Shown: positions 1 to 8,305 of the stretch, piece by piece
Numbering within the stretch: the stretch's first letter is position 1
How the letters are laid out: the number at the start of each line of letters is the position of its first letter
Assembly (NCBI GenBank): GCA_045632605.1
Contig: JAZQXA010000107.1
Span: forward strand, 1-17,555
DNA: 17,555 nt
Direction: 5' to 3'
DNA from: Flemingiibacterium sp045632605
GTDB lineage: Bacteria > Bacillota > Clostridia > Oscillospirales > CAG-272
Translations under genes and position numbers: made by a program
Notes under the pieces: generated by a model
Seen by the model: only the letters and a program-made list of their open reading frames with translations
What the model was told of the DNA's origin: nothing
Database searches by the model: none

Positions 1-1
1 C

Positions 2-508
2 TTTGACAACATCGTTATCACAAAGAAGGGCGGAGCAACGGATGAAGACCTCTATCCGATTGGAAGCTTCGACAACAAGGAACTGACACTTAACAACTGG
101 GGAAGATCACAGGGTAATGTCACCATCACATGGAACGTCGAAAACGAAACCGACGGTTACATCACTTTGAGCGACCAGAATCCCACATATGCTTGTGGAA
201 CCTTTGCAACAACAAAGGCTACAGCAGGAACGGCTTACATCATTTCGTATGATATTCGCACAACTGCGAAGGACGATAAGATGGGTGTACGTGCACAGGT
301 TAACGGTCAGGACATTTTCGTAAGCCATGCACGCAACACTTACGGTAACGAATACTGGATAACCGATGAGTGGCTGCACGTTGAATCGAGATGGGTTGCT
401 GACACCGATGATATAATCACATTTTCAATCAGACCCGGTTCAAATATGGAAACTGACAGCGCAAAGAGCTTTGACATCAACAACCTTAAGATAGCCATCG
501 CACAGTAA
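2..508 (+). CDS. C-terminal part of a carbohydrate-binding (CBM4/9-like) protein, 5' end outside window
   Basis: The reading frame is open from base 2 to the TAA at 506-508, with no start codon needed inside the window, so this is the last ~168 residues of a larger protein. The visible part begins with the closing strand of one beta-sandwich (FDNIVITKKG) and then carries a full second module that ends the same way (SFDINNLKIAIAQ). This tandem ending, plus the aromatic and Asn-rich beta pattern between (YIISYDIRTT, EYWITDEWLHVESRW), is typical of CBM4/9-type carbohydrate-binding modules. By family knowledge it would be a secreted glycan-binding or glycan-degrading protein; any catalytic domain lies upstream and cannot be seen. 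Many codons end in C (aac, gac, atc, ttc), more than in the next gene, which may reflect high expression. The next gene begins 24 bases downstream on the same strand, so the two are probably co-transcribed. The module call is by pattern only. Confidence 0.7.
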   Translation, partial: FDNIVITKKGGATDEDLYPIGSFDNKELTLNNWGRSQGNVTITWNVENETDGYITLSDQNPTYACGTFATTKATAGTAYIISYDIRTTAKDDKMGVRAQVNGQDIFVSHARNTYGNEYWITDEWLHVESRWVADTDDIITFSIRPGSNMETDSAKSFDINNLKIAIAQ

Positions 509-532
509 ATTTGATATAAGGAGAACAAAAAT

Positions 533-2803
533 ATGAAAATAAAAAGTTTGTTTTCGGCTTTGCTGACGGCTGTAATCGCCGCTTCGTCACTCACCGTCTT
601 TGGGACGGGAGTGGCGGCCGATATTGACGACCACTGGGATGCGCCGCTTTCGATTCCTGCAAGTGAGCTTCCCGAGGGAAATCTTCTGCCGCGCTCCGAT
701 TTCGATGCTGATAACTGCGTGAGCAACGACTGGAATCAGCAGGGACAGCGTTTGCTTCACTATACCGATGCAAACGGCGGTTATCTTGAAACTCGTGATA
801 TGAAGTATGTTTACACCGGATTCCTTTACTATCCCGTTTTTGATATTGAGCCGGGAACGTATAAATTTACCGGTTATTTCCGTACAGCCGATTACGGGGA
901 GATTTCACGTATCCGTGTACATTTCATACAGTATGACGGTAATAACGCCGGAGAAGCTGATATCTATATCACCAACGAGTGGATAAAGGTTGAATATTAT
1001 GTTACCTTTACCGATTATCTGAAGTATATTAAGGTATCAAATGCCGGATATGTCGAATATCTCCAGTCTTACTGCATGGATAACTTTTCGCTTGTAAAGG
1101 CGGACGAAATTCCCGAGGATATGCCTGCGTATTTCGGTACAAAGAACACCCCCGAGGAAGCCTGGGCATCGCAGTATAAGCGACTTGAGCACACACCGTA
1201 TGACCCTGAGGCTGAAAAGAAATATGAAGTTAAGGGTATCATTATGAACCACGACGGTAACTCGTTCCAGTCGTCTGTAGCTCAAATTGATAATTATACC
1301 TATGAGGATGTTGTCGAAACGGTAAAGCAGTTTGAGGGAACTCACGTTACTGACTATTTCATTAATGTAAACGGTAATACAGCTGTTTTCCCATCGCCGT
1401 CATGGACGGACTACTTTGACTTATATGACCGCTATTACGGAACAGAGGAATGGGATAATATGCTTGACGCAAATGCGTCGGCAGGAACACTTCTCGGTGC
1501 AAATTATCTCTATAATGAGCTTTATGCCGACTATATCGGCATATGGCATGAGGTTCTTCGTGATGTCGGAATCAATCCGTGGCTTTCGTTCCGTATGAAC
1601 GACGTACACCACATGGAATCTGTTGTTCAGAATCCCGGTAAGCTCTCATTTAACCTTTCTGATTTCTTCTATAATCATCCGGAATATCGCCGCGTACAGC
1701 ATCACAGCTATGCCGGATATATGGATTATGCAGCAGATTACACTTATCCCGAAGTTCGTCAGCACTACCTTAATCTTTTCAACGACGCTCTCAACCGTTA
1801 TGATACATACGGTATTGAGCTTGACTTCCAGCGTGAGATGTATCTCTTCCATATCGGAGGAGAATATAACGGACTTTCGATTCTGAATCAGTTCATGCGT
1901 GATATTGATGACCTTGTTGCGATTTATGAGGAAAAGTACGGTCATGAAATAAAGATTGCAGTCCGTGTTGGCTCTGACCCACTGACATGCGCTGATTTTG
2001 GACTTGACGTTCCGACATGGGCGGCAGAGGGAATTGTTGACATGGTTATTCCGGCGAGCCGCTGGGAGAGCAGTGACAATGATATTCCGATACAGCTCTG
2101 GTGCTCAATTCTCCATCCTTATGGTGTAGAGGTAGTATTGTCAATTGAAACTGCACATAACCATACATGGCCGGGAAGCGGAGACGGCGGTCATACTATC
2201 GAAACAATCGCCGGTCTTGCTTCAAGTGCGTTCTCGCAGGGAGCAGACAAGGTTTATCTCTATAACTACTACTGGAGTCCGGTTTCACAGCCATACTTCA
2301 AGGATGTTGAAAAGATAACAACTGATGAAACTTATTGGACGCTTAATTCCGGTGAGGGCTACTGGAATCTGGTTACATCCGTAGGTTCACCCGATAAGCT
2401 TCTCACGATGGATAGAAAGTGTACAGTTTCGTACAATGATACAAGAGCACCGTGGCGCAAGAACACAAATCAGGTTGTTCCTGCGACAATTCCGGCAGAC
2501 GGCACTGCACACACCTTCCGTATTCCGGTCGGTGATATTGCAGATGGCTCAAAGCTCTATGTCAAGTTCTCGACCAATGATGCTTCCATCGTAGAGAATC
2601 CGCCGCTTGTGTACGTTAACTCAAAGCCTTGCACATACAAATGGCTCGTATACAGTGACCAACCGTTTACGACGAGAAGGGTACTCACATACGAGATTCC
2701 CGAAACAGCTTACGATTACACATACATGGTAATCGAGATTATGGCAACGGACAACAAGTCGTTTGAAACCGACTATGTTGAAATTTATGTTGATGCCAAG
2801 TAA
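533..2803 (+). CDS. Secreted putative glycoside hydrolase with N-terminal CBM-like module
   Basis: A 756-residue protein. The start is fixed by AAGGAGA at 518-524, eight bases before the ATG, and by a classic signal peptide: basic MKIK, a hydrophobic stretch to about residue 24, then an Ala-rich cleavage site near GVAA (residues 26-29). No lipobox cysteine is present. Residues ~48-190 look like a CBM4/9-type beta-sandwich ending in CMDNFSLVKA. Residues ~230-600 look like a TIM-barrel glycoside hydrolase: GIIMNHDG (235-242), INPWLSFRMNDVHH (347-360), GIELDFQRE (427-435), KIAVRVGSD (474-482) and VVLSIETAHNH (534-544). The acids in GIELDFQRE (E429, D431, E435) and E539 are candidate catalytic residues by position at strand ends; that is inference. 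Residues ~645-756 form a further beta-rich domain. It resembles the uncharacterised GH10-like/GHL barrel proteins, but I cannot assign a GH family or substrate. It likely acts outside the cell with the preceding protein. Confidence 0.75.
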   Translation: MKIKSLFSALLTAVIAASSLTVFGTGVAADIDDHWDAPLSIPASELPEGNLLPRSDFDADNCVSNDWNQQGQRLLHYTDANGGYLETRDMKYVYTGFLYYPVFDIEPGTYKFTGYFRTADYGEISRIRVHFIQYDGNNAGEADIYITNEWIKVEYYVTFTDYLKYIKVSNAGYVEYLQSYCMDNFSLVKADEIPEDMPAYFGTKNTPEEAWASQYKRLEHTPYDPEAEKKYEVKGIIMNHDGNSFQSSVAQIDNYTYEDVVETVKQFEGTHVTDYFINVNGNTAVFPSPSWTDYFDLYDRYYGTEEWDNMLDANASAGTLLGANYLYNELYADYIGIWHEVLRDVGINPWLSFRMNDVHHMESVVQNPGKLSFNLSDFFYNHPEYRRVQHHSYAGYMDYAADYTYPEVRQHYLNLFNDALNRYDTYGIELDFQREMYLFHIGGEYNGLSILNQFMRDIDDLVAIYEEKYGHEIKIAVRVGSDPLTCADFGLDVPTWAAEGIVDMVIPASRWESSDNDIPIQLWCSILHPYGVEVVLSIETAHNHTWPGSGDGGHTIETIAGLASSAFSQGADKVYLYNYYWSPVSQPYFKDVEKITTDETYWTLNSGEGYWNLVTSVGSPDKLLTMDRKCTVSYNDTRAPWRKNTNQVVPATIPADGTAHTFRIPVGDIADGSKLYVKFSTNDASIVENPPLVYVNSKPCTYKWLVYSDQPFTTRRVLTYEIPETAYDYTYMVIEIMATDNKSFETDYVEIYVDAK

Positions 2804-2806
2804 ATA

Positions 2807-2848
2807 AAAATCATGCCCCTCGACTTAGCGAGGGGCATGATTGATTTG
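2807..2848. terminator. Bidirectional rho-independent terminator between convergent genes
   Basis: A perfect 12-bp stem, 2811-2822 (TCATGCCCCTCG) with 2829-2840, and a 6-base loop ACTTAG. Two further A-T pairs extend it. An A tract on the left serves as a U tract for the minus-strand gene, and a T-rich stretch on the right serves the plus-strand gene. It sits between the stops at 2803 (+) and 2859 (-), so it can end both transcripts. Confidence 0.9.
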
Positions 2849-2858
2849 TACTTTAGGT

Positions 2859-5582
2859 TTAATTTTTTGAAGCAGGAATAATCCAGCCGAAGTCGCCGGG
2901 GCTGCCGTACTCCTTGCCGAGAGTGGAGATGGGATTTTCCTCATTACACCAGGAAACATGGTCTGCCATAATTTTCATCTTGAACGGGCGAATCTTATCG
3001 ACACCGAGCTTATCTGTGTCAAGCGTGAGAACAACGTGTGTACCGCCGCCCTCTATCACGCGCAGATTGGAATACTTGTCATATTCTCTCTCTTTGCGCT
3101 CACCAAACAGCGAATTATATAAGAATCCGCCAAGGTCAAAGCTCACCTTGCCATCCTTTGAAATATACGGATTGGCATCCGGCCACATAAGGTTATATTC
3201 TGGGCAAAGTATGTATTCAACCTCACCGTCACTACAGAGCTCAAGATAGATATGCTTTTCATCGTATGCAAAACGGAACTTGGAATTGTTTTTATCACCT
3301 ATGGATTCCCACTCGGCATTTTCAATTCCGTTATCCGCCATTGTGTATCGCTTTACGTCAGGAGCATCCTCGATGCCTTCGTAATATTCAAGCGGCGCCT
3401 TGCCGTCCTTAATGCGCTCTTCAACCTCGGTAAATTCAGTTGCGAGAAGCTCTTCAAGCTGTGCAATTCTGTCTTCAAGTTTAGCGGGGAAGAACTTGAA
3501 GCCCTCAGCCTCGGAGTGATATCCGACACGGTTATCCTTTTCGCAGAGCGGAATCATTGCACGGCTGTTTTCAATCTCACTTTCAACGATATCGCGCATT
3601 CTTTCAAGTATTTCAGAAGCATTTCCTATCTTACGTCCAAGCATCTCGCGAAGCTTATAAAATTCGAGAATATTGCGTCCTGAAGCAAAGAGAAGCTGGA
3701 TAGTTTCGGCAATATAACGCTGTTCGAGCTCATCATCATTTTCGCTTCCAACAGATGCAAACGCCTCCATACCGTCATCCCAGCTGTCGCACATGCGGTT
3801 AAGAAGTGTAAGCGCCTCATCAAGCGTATGACCGTTGAGAAGACATTCACCGATACGGTCACCGTCAATCGGCTCAAAGCCCTGCCATGTCATCGGGAGC
3901 GAGAAATTCTTCGGCTTAAGCGCAAGCTTCCAAACAACACTGTCGTGCATCGGACCATAATAGCTGAACATGATGTTAAGCGGATACTGACGGTAGGATG
4001 CCTCAAATGCCTTCCATGCCTTTACAATTGCCGAAGCCTTGCTTCTGCCCCAATAAATTCCGGCAAGCTTTTCAAGGAATGTATCCTCGTCGCTGAAATC
4101 CTCAAACGCAAGCTCGCCTGCCGCCTTGCTCATCATGCAAGGATAGTTGCCGAAATACCAGCACTGAAGTACACCCTTAACGCCAAGCTCATGCGCTGCC
4201 TTATACTTCTTGAAAATGATACCGGGAACCGGTACATAAGGAACGGACGCGATTTCATGCGAGCAGCAAACCTGCATCTTGGCAAACATATGCTTGCCGG
4301 TTGCCATTGCTTCCTTTGCTGTAACTTCGAAGAGTTCAGACGGACCGATGTAAGAGAGCCAATAGTCCTCTCCCATACGAAGCTCGCCGAGCTGCTCCTC
4401 AAATCCGATATCATCAAAGTTCTGGCAGAACATTACGTCTGACGGCGAACATCTTACATAATCGCGGATATCTTTTTTCCAGTCGTCCGAGCGGAACATT
4501 CTTTCACGTGCACCGTAGGTCCAGCTTACGGTTTCGAAGTCGGGATTTATTTCACGTACACCGGAACGGAGCGCTTCAACTGCATCTGCAAGCACTTCAC
4601 CGTGTCCCTTGTGTCCGCATCTCGGACATTTATAAAATTCAGGCGACGAGGAACAGCTTGTCTGACGTTCGCCATATGTAATGCTGATGAAACCTCTGAG
4701 CTTCGGGGCAAGCTTAAGGAGTCTTTCGCCGGCTTCCTTGCAGAATGCCTTTCCTCTTTCGCTGTTTGCGCAGAAATTAGTCTGATTGCTATGTGAAGGA
4801 GCACCTACCATATCGGGATACTTTTTCGCCATGTCTTCTTTAAATGCAACCGGCTCAATTGCAAATACATAAACACCGATACCGTAACGTCTGCACTTTT
4901 CTATAACTCGGTTAAGCTTTGCAATTCTTGCTTCATATCCCTTACCGTGCTCGACAATTATTGAAGACGGAAGAATATCAGAAAATCTGGTGTAAATCCA
5001 AACACCGTTAGCGCCGTCATGCATGAGACGATTGAGATACTCCTCGGGATAATAGTCAATATCGTCACTCAGCTCATCGCCAAACTTTGGCGGACGGTTT
5101 ATCGGGCTGAAATAGCAGCGTGTAATTCTCGAACGGATGTGGGGAACACGCTTTGTTGTGCCGGGCTCGAGAAATGCATTTTCTCTGCGGCGAAGCTCAT
5201 CCTCAATCCAAATGAGCGCACGTCTTACGCCTTCGGTATCGTTTGCAGTAACGGTAATACCGTCGGCGGTAATATCAACAGTATATGCTTCAAAGCATTC
5301 GGTTTCGCCTTTCACAATCTTTATTGGGTATTTATCTCCCGCAATTTTGTAAACTTCAAAGAAAAGCTTTATATCTGAATAAACGGTTTCAAGAAGTCCG
5401 TCGGGATCATCGGGATAGAGAGTATCGAGATAGATTCCGTGTGCGTCTATTTCATTTTCATCAATATTCCGTTTACCGTAATAGTCGGGAGCTGCGGCGT
5501 GCAACGGCTTTTTCAAGTCTTCAATAAAAGACATTGGTGGCTGATTGTCGAAAAACGGATCATGCTTTAAAATTCTTTTCAT
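2859..5582 (-). CDS. GH20-like multidomain glycoside hydrolase, cytoplasmic
   Basis: A 907-residue protein without signal peptide. AAAGGAGAA at 5592-5600 sits nine bases before the ATG. Residues ~60-135 look like the small alpha/beta domain that precedes the barrel in GH20, GH84 and GH67 enzymes, including GITVTANDTEGVRRALIW (108-125). The barrel follows from ~150: RITRCYFSPINRPP (152-165), NGVWIYTRFSD (192-202), YGIGVYVFAIEP (233-244), GFISITYGE (297-305), ETVSWTYGARE (350-360). E305 at a strand end is the best candidate general acid; that is inference. C310, C319 and C322 (CPRCG) form a short cysteine cluster like those in DUF4838/alpha-glucuronidase-like proteins and may bind metal or stabilise a loop. 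A helical region follows. The last ~160 residues form a CBM9-like beta-sandwich (FRFAYDEKHIYLELCSD; VSFDLGGFLYNS). The substrate is unknown. Having no export signal, it probably cleaves imported oligosaccharides. It has its own promoter (5680-5708) and ends at the 2807-2848 terminator. Confidence 0.75.
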   Translation of the reverse strand: MKRILKHDPFFDNQPPMSFIEDLKKPLHAAAPDYYGKRNIDENEIDAHGIYLDTLYPDDPDGLLETVYSDIKLFFEVYKIAGDKYPIKIVKGETECFEAYTVDITADGITVTANDTEGVRRALIWIEDELRRRENAFLEPGTTKRVPHIRSRITRCYFSPINRPPKFGDELSDDIDYYPEEYLNRLMHDGANGVWIYTRFSDILPSSIIVEHGKGYEARIAKLNRVIEKCRRYGIGVYVFAIEPVAFKEDMAKKYPDMVGAPSHSNQTNFCANSERGKAFCKEAGERLLKLAPKLRGFISITYGERQTSCSSSPEFYKCPRCGHKGHGEVLADAVEALRSGVREINPDFETVSWTYGARERMFRSDDWKKDIRDYVRCSPSDVMFCQNFDDIGFEEQLGELRMGEDYWLSYIGPSELFEVTAKEAMATGKHMFAKMQVCCSHEIASVPYVPVPGIIFKKYKAAHELGVKGVLQCWYFGNYPCMMSKAAGELAFEDFSDEDTFLEKLAGIYWGRSKASAIVKAWKAFEASYRQYPLNIMFSYYGPMHDSVVWKLALKPKNFSLPMTWQGFEPIDGDRIGECLLNGHTLDEALTLLNRMCDSWDDGMEAFASVGSENDDELEQRYIAETIQLLFASGRNILEFYKLREMLGRKIGNASEILERMRDIVESEIENSRAMIPLCEKDNRVGYHSEAEGFKFFPAKLEDRIAQLEELLATEFTEVEERIKDGKAPLEYYEGIEDAPDVKRYTMADNGIENAEWESIGDKNNSKFRFAYDEKHIYLELCSDGEVEYILCPEYNLMWPDANPYISKDGKVSFDLGGFLYNSLFGERKEREYDKYSNLRVIEGGGTHVVLTLDTDKLGVDKIRPFKMKIMADHVSWCNEENPISTLGKEYGSPGDFGWIIPASKN

Positions 5583-5679
5583 AAAAATTTATTCTCCTTT
5601 GAGTCCTCATAATTCTTCTCCGGGGTAGATTATTACACTTACATTTCATAATTTTTATGCAGTAATAATGCCATTTTTA

Positions 5680-5708
5680 ATTCTATCATATTCATTGGTA
5701 AAAGTCAA
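5680..5708 (-). promoter_or_regulatory. Sigma-A-type promoter for the 907-aa glycoside hydrolase
   Basis: On the minus strand TTGACT (5708-5703) is followed after exactly 17 bases by TAGAAT (5685-5680). Both are one base from consensus. It lies ~100 bases before the start at 5582 and just after the terminator of the upstream operon, so the hydrolase gene is an independent transcription unit. Confidence 0.75.
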
Positions 5709-5740
5709 GCAAAAAGGAAAAAAATAATTTTTCGGAAATA

Positions 5741-5795
5741 AAAAAAGATCTATGTCAATAGCTCTCTAATCAAGCTATTGACATAGATCTTTTTT
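5741..5795. terminator. Strong terminator with 23-bp perfect stem
   Basis: Bases 5741-5763 pair perfectly with 5773-5795 around a 9-base loop. The outer six pairs are A-T, so the hairpin ends in a T run read from either strand. It lies 16 bases past the stop at 5812 and closes the four-gene minus-strand operon that begins at 9354. No plus-strand gene enters from the left, so use in that direction is unlikely. Confidence 0.92.
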
Positions 5796-5811
5796 ATGAT
5801 ATGTAAAACTT

Positions 5812-6555
5812 TCAGCTTTCGATATCAACGAAGTATAATTCGTTTTCGAGCAGTTTCTCATGTGCTTTTTGCCACATCGTTTTCGCATCTATGAGATATG
5901 CCTCTGCGTTAAGCACCTTGCCGGACGGGATATCCATAAGTGTGTCGATACGATTGTAGCGCTGCACAACTGTGTGATTCCAGAAGTCGTGGACATAATA
6001 TTTCTTCAAAACAGTGTTTCTGTTTTCATCGGTCAAACTGTATTCAACCATGTCGGGCTTCAGAAGGTACGGCGGCTTTGAAAGCTCTTCAACACCGTGC
6101 ATGGATGTATTCGGACGAAGTCCGCAGCCGAGCATCAGGATTTTTCCGTTGAATTCGGGAAGCAATGCAAACGGGGAAACTGCACCGACGGGAGTGTTCG
6201 TTTCGATATGCTTTGAGAGTATTTGTGCCGCCTGTCTGCCAATGCCGCAAACTGAATGAGTCGGATGCATACTGCGAAGAACTCCCGGACGGGTTCTGAA
6301 ATATTCGTTTATCGCTCCAACACAGCTCGGTGTATCTTTCAGAGAAAAATTCGGGTTTTCATCGGTAACATACGAATAAGAAAGGGCTGGCAGAAGAAGC
6401 GTTCCGTTTGTCAGAACGGAAAGAAGCGTATCAATGACGCTTTCAGCACCGCCGTCAATGTGCCCCAGAGATGACAGAGAGCTGTGCATGAGAATCACAT
6501 CATCGGATTTGATGCCGAGCGAAATGAGGTCGGCTGCCATTTTTTCATTTATCAT
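5812..6555 (-). CDS. AAC(3)-family N-acetyltransferase
   Basis: A 247-residue protein of the aminoglycoside 3-N-acetyltransferase fold family (Antibiotic_NAT), near the usual 250-270 length. Signatures in order: HSSLSSLG (24-31), GGAESVIDTLLSVLTNGTLLLP (35-56), TPSCVGAINEYFR (75-87), HPTHSVCGIG (97-106), TPVGAVSPF (121-129), and GCGLRPNTSMHGVEE (143-157). H153 and E156 match the His/Glu of the family's catalytic NTxxHxxE-like region. Members transfer an acetyl group from acetyl-CoA to an amine. The family includes resistance enzymes but also FrbF-like and YokD-like proteins with other substrates. It is the last gene of the operon, overlapping the AraC regulator by 11 bases, with AAAGGAA at 6563-6569 before its ATG. 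Beside two Gfo/Idh/MocA proteins it more plausibly acts on an amino sugar than on a drug; that is inference from context. Resistance cannot be claimed. Confidence 0.88.
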   Translation of the reverse strand: MINEKMAADLISLGIKSDDVILMHSSLSSLGHIDGGAESVIDTLLSVLTNGTLLLPALSYSYVTDENPNFSLKDTPSCVGAINEYFRTRPGVLRSMHPTHSVCGIGRQAAQILSKHIETNTPVGAVSPFALLPEFNGKILMLGCGLRPNTSMHGVEELSKPPYLLKPDMVEYSLTDENRNTVLKKYYVHDFWNHTVVQRYNRIDTLMDIPSGKVLNAEAYLIDAKTMWQKAHEKLLENELYFVDIES

Positions 6556-7426
6556 CGCAGGTTTCCTTTCGTTTTCTCAAAATATACTGATTAGGGGTTA
6601 TGCCGTACTTTTTCTTAAAGCTCTTACTGAAGGTTTGTGCATTATCGAAATTCATGCGGTGTGCAACCTCACTTACAGTCTGATTGCCGTATTCTAACAT
6701 GACCTTGGCTGTTTCAAGCTTTTTTTCACGTACATAGCTTTGAAGTGTGATTCCCATTGTCTTCTGAAACAGCGATGAAATGTAGCTTTCGGTATAGTGC
6801 AGATTTTTTGAAATCTCACTCACCGTACAGATTGAATCAATATTGTCATCGACATATTTAAGAATCTTATAGAAAGTACTTTGCTTAATCATTCCGCGGT
6901 CATGGATGCAATATTCTTCCTTTCGCTCAAAGGCACGTTTTACCTTTAAGAGAATCAGCTTTAAAAGATTTTCGACAACGCAGTTCCGATGACTGTCTTT
7001 TACATAAAATTCGCGAATCAGCATCTCAAACAGGAATTTCAGATCTCCCTCATCCTTAACAGTCATATCAGGTGATTTACTGTAGAAATCGCGAATAGTC
7101 TGATATTCCTCGGGAACACTCTCAAAATCGAATCCGATGCAAATGTAGCGGAGATTCTGCGTATCGGGAACAAGTATCTCGTGCGTATCTCCCTTTGAGA
7201 CAATATGAATGTCGCCTTGACTGACGGAAAAACGCTCGTCACCAGTACAGAAAATTCCGCCTCCGGATATGGTATACGTTATTTCATTGCAGACCTGCTT
7301 ATGAAATGGGACACTGTTTCCGTAACTTATCGCAACCTCACAAACCTGACTCATTGTAAGAAAGTCAAATTTTAATTTGTTGTCATAGAAGTTTCCGCCG
7401 AAAATAAAGAGCTCGTCGTTGTACAT
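6545..7426 (-). CDS. AraC-family transcriptional regulator
   Basis: A 293-residue regulator with the standard two-part layout. Residues ~20-105 are a cupin-type ligand-binding domain (VPFHKQVCNEITYTISGG at 39-56, SVSQGDIHIVSKGDTHEI at 67-84). Residues ~188-285 are the AraC DNA-binding domain, with two helix-turn-helix units: TVSEISKNLHYTESYISSLFQ (201-221) and TVSEVAHRMNFDNAQTFSKSF (250-270), closing with the family signature KKYGITPNQY (272-281). Such proteins usually sense a sugar and activate the operon they sit in. The start is supported by AAAGGA a few bases upstream. It lies 36 bases after the Gfo-like gene and overlaps the acetyltransferase gene by 11 bases, so it is embedded mid-operon and probably controls the promoter at 9414-9442. 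The ligand is unknown. Confidence 0.93.
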   Translation of the reverse strand: MYNDELFIFGGNFYDNKLKFDFLTMSQVCEVAISYGNSVPFHKQVCNEITYTISGGGIFCTGDERFSVSQGDIHIVSKGDTHEILVPDTQNLRYICIGFDFESVPEEYQTIRDFYSKSPDMTVKDEGDLKFLFEMLIREFYVKDSHRNCVVENLLKLILLKVKRAFERKEEYCIHDRGMIKQSTFYKILKYVDDNIDSICTVSEISKNLHYTESYISSLFQKTMGITLQSYVREKKLETAKVMLEYGNQTVSEVAHRMNFDNAQTFSKSFKKKYGITPNQYILRKRKETCDDK

Positions 7427-7462
7427 TTTTGCATCCTTTCTTTGGAATAAAGGAATTTATTT

Positions 7463-8305
7463 TCAGATGTTTTCCCAGACGAATGGTTTCTTCATTGCGC
7501 GAAGTCCTGCCGCGCGGATTGCAATAACGTCAACTGTCTGCGAGTGGGGAACTTTAACTTCACCGGTTTCGAAGAATCTTATTAATTCCTCAACAAACAG
7601 TCTGAAGAAATCGGAACGAATCTGAAGTACAGCTGCATGGTTGTCAGAATTAACAACGCTTGTGCGGAAGCTGAAAGCGGGATCGCGGCGCTGGTACATT
7701 TGTGCAAGTCTGCCGTCCTTAAACGAAATTATCATTGAAGGATGCGCTTCCTCGCCTGTGAACATAACCTTTTCCGCAGGAGTATCCATGAGAGCAACAA
7801 TCTGCTCAATCTGATGAATCGAATATTGATCGAAAAGTCCGGGACCCTCGCAGTATATTTTCTTTATATCGCTGCGGTCGATATCCTTGAGTTCATCGGC
7901 AAAACGAAGTGCGGAGCTTGAAAAACAAGGTGTATTATGAGCTTCGGCAATATCAAATATAGCACGTGCCGTTGCTCCGTCTGTTGCAAATGTCTTGTCG
8001 ATATAAACGCGCTTTCCCGAACGAAGCGGAATGTCGCAAAGCTGAGGATGCATATCTGGATGGTCGGGAGAAAGAACGACAAGAACGTCACATTCATTTA
8101 CGACTTCTTCGATAGTGTCGCGAAGCGGAACACCGTACTGCTTCGACCACTCGGCATTTGTCATACCGTCCTCGTTGGGCGAGTCGATCATTCCGTAAGC
8201 GCAGTAAACTTCCATCTTTCCGCCGGAGAACTCCGAAATCATTTTCGGATAATTATTAGCGTGCCACTCATCGAGATAGTAGTCAATAAATCCTACTTTT
8301 ATCAT
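7463..8305 (-). CDS. Divergent Gfo/Idh/MocA-like protein
   Basis: A 280-residue protein recognisable as Gfo/Idh/MocA-like by overall layout: an N-terminal Rossmann-like half (KVGFID, CDVLVVLSPDHPDMHPQ at 72-88, GKRVYIDKTFA at 97-107) and a C-terminal beta-sheet half. It is shorter than the usual 330-400 residues. It departs from the family rules. The glycine-rich dinucleotide loop GxGxxG/A is replaced by GFIDYYLDEW (5-14). The E-K-P motif reads D-K-T (103-105). The catalytic D-x3-H pattern reads Q-Y-S-I-H (160-164). The lysine and histidine are kept. The ATG overlaps the TGA of the preceding gene (ATGA, 8302-8305), and AAGGAGG at 8313-8319 fixes the start. The coupling suggests it works with that oxidoreductase, perhaps as a partner subunit or a second step. 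Its activity is uncertain. Confidence 0.8.
   Translation of the reverse strand: MIKVGFIDYYLDEWHANNYPKMISEFSGGKMEVYCAYGMIDSPNEDGMTNAEWSKQYGVPLRDTIEEVVNECDVLVVLSPDHPDMHPQLCDIPLRSGKRVYIDKTFATDGATARAIFDIAEAHNTPCFSSSALRFADELKDIDRSDIKKIYCEGPGLFDQYSIHQIEQIVALMDTPAEKVMFTGEEAHPSMIISFKDGRLAQMYQRRDPAFSFRTSVVNSDNHAAVLQIRSDFFRLFVEELIRFFETGEVKVPHSQTVDVIAIRAAGLRAMKKPFVWENI

Noticed and set aside
3828..4442. 204-residue open frame on the plus strand
   Set aside because: It is antisense to the glycoside hydrolase barrel region, with cysteine- and leucine-rich random-looking sequence and no start signals.
5812..6555. Acquired aminoglycoside resistance gene
   Set aside because: The AAC(3)-type fold is clear, but the gene lies inside a sugar operon, overlaps its regulator and shows no mobile element nearby. 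The family includes non-resistance members, so resistance is not supported.
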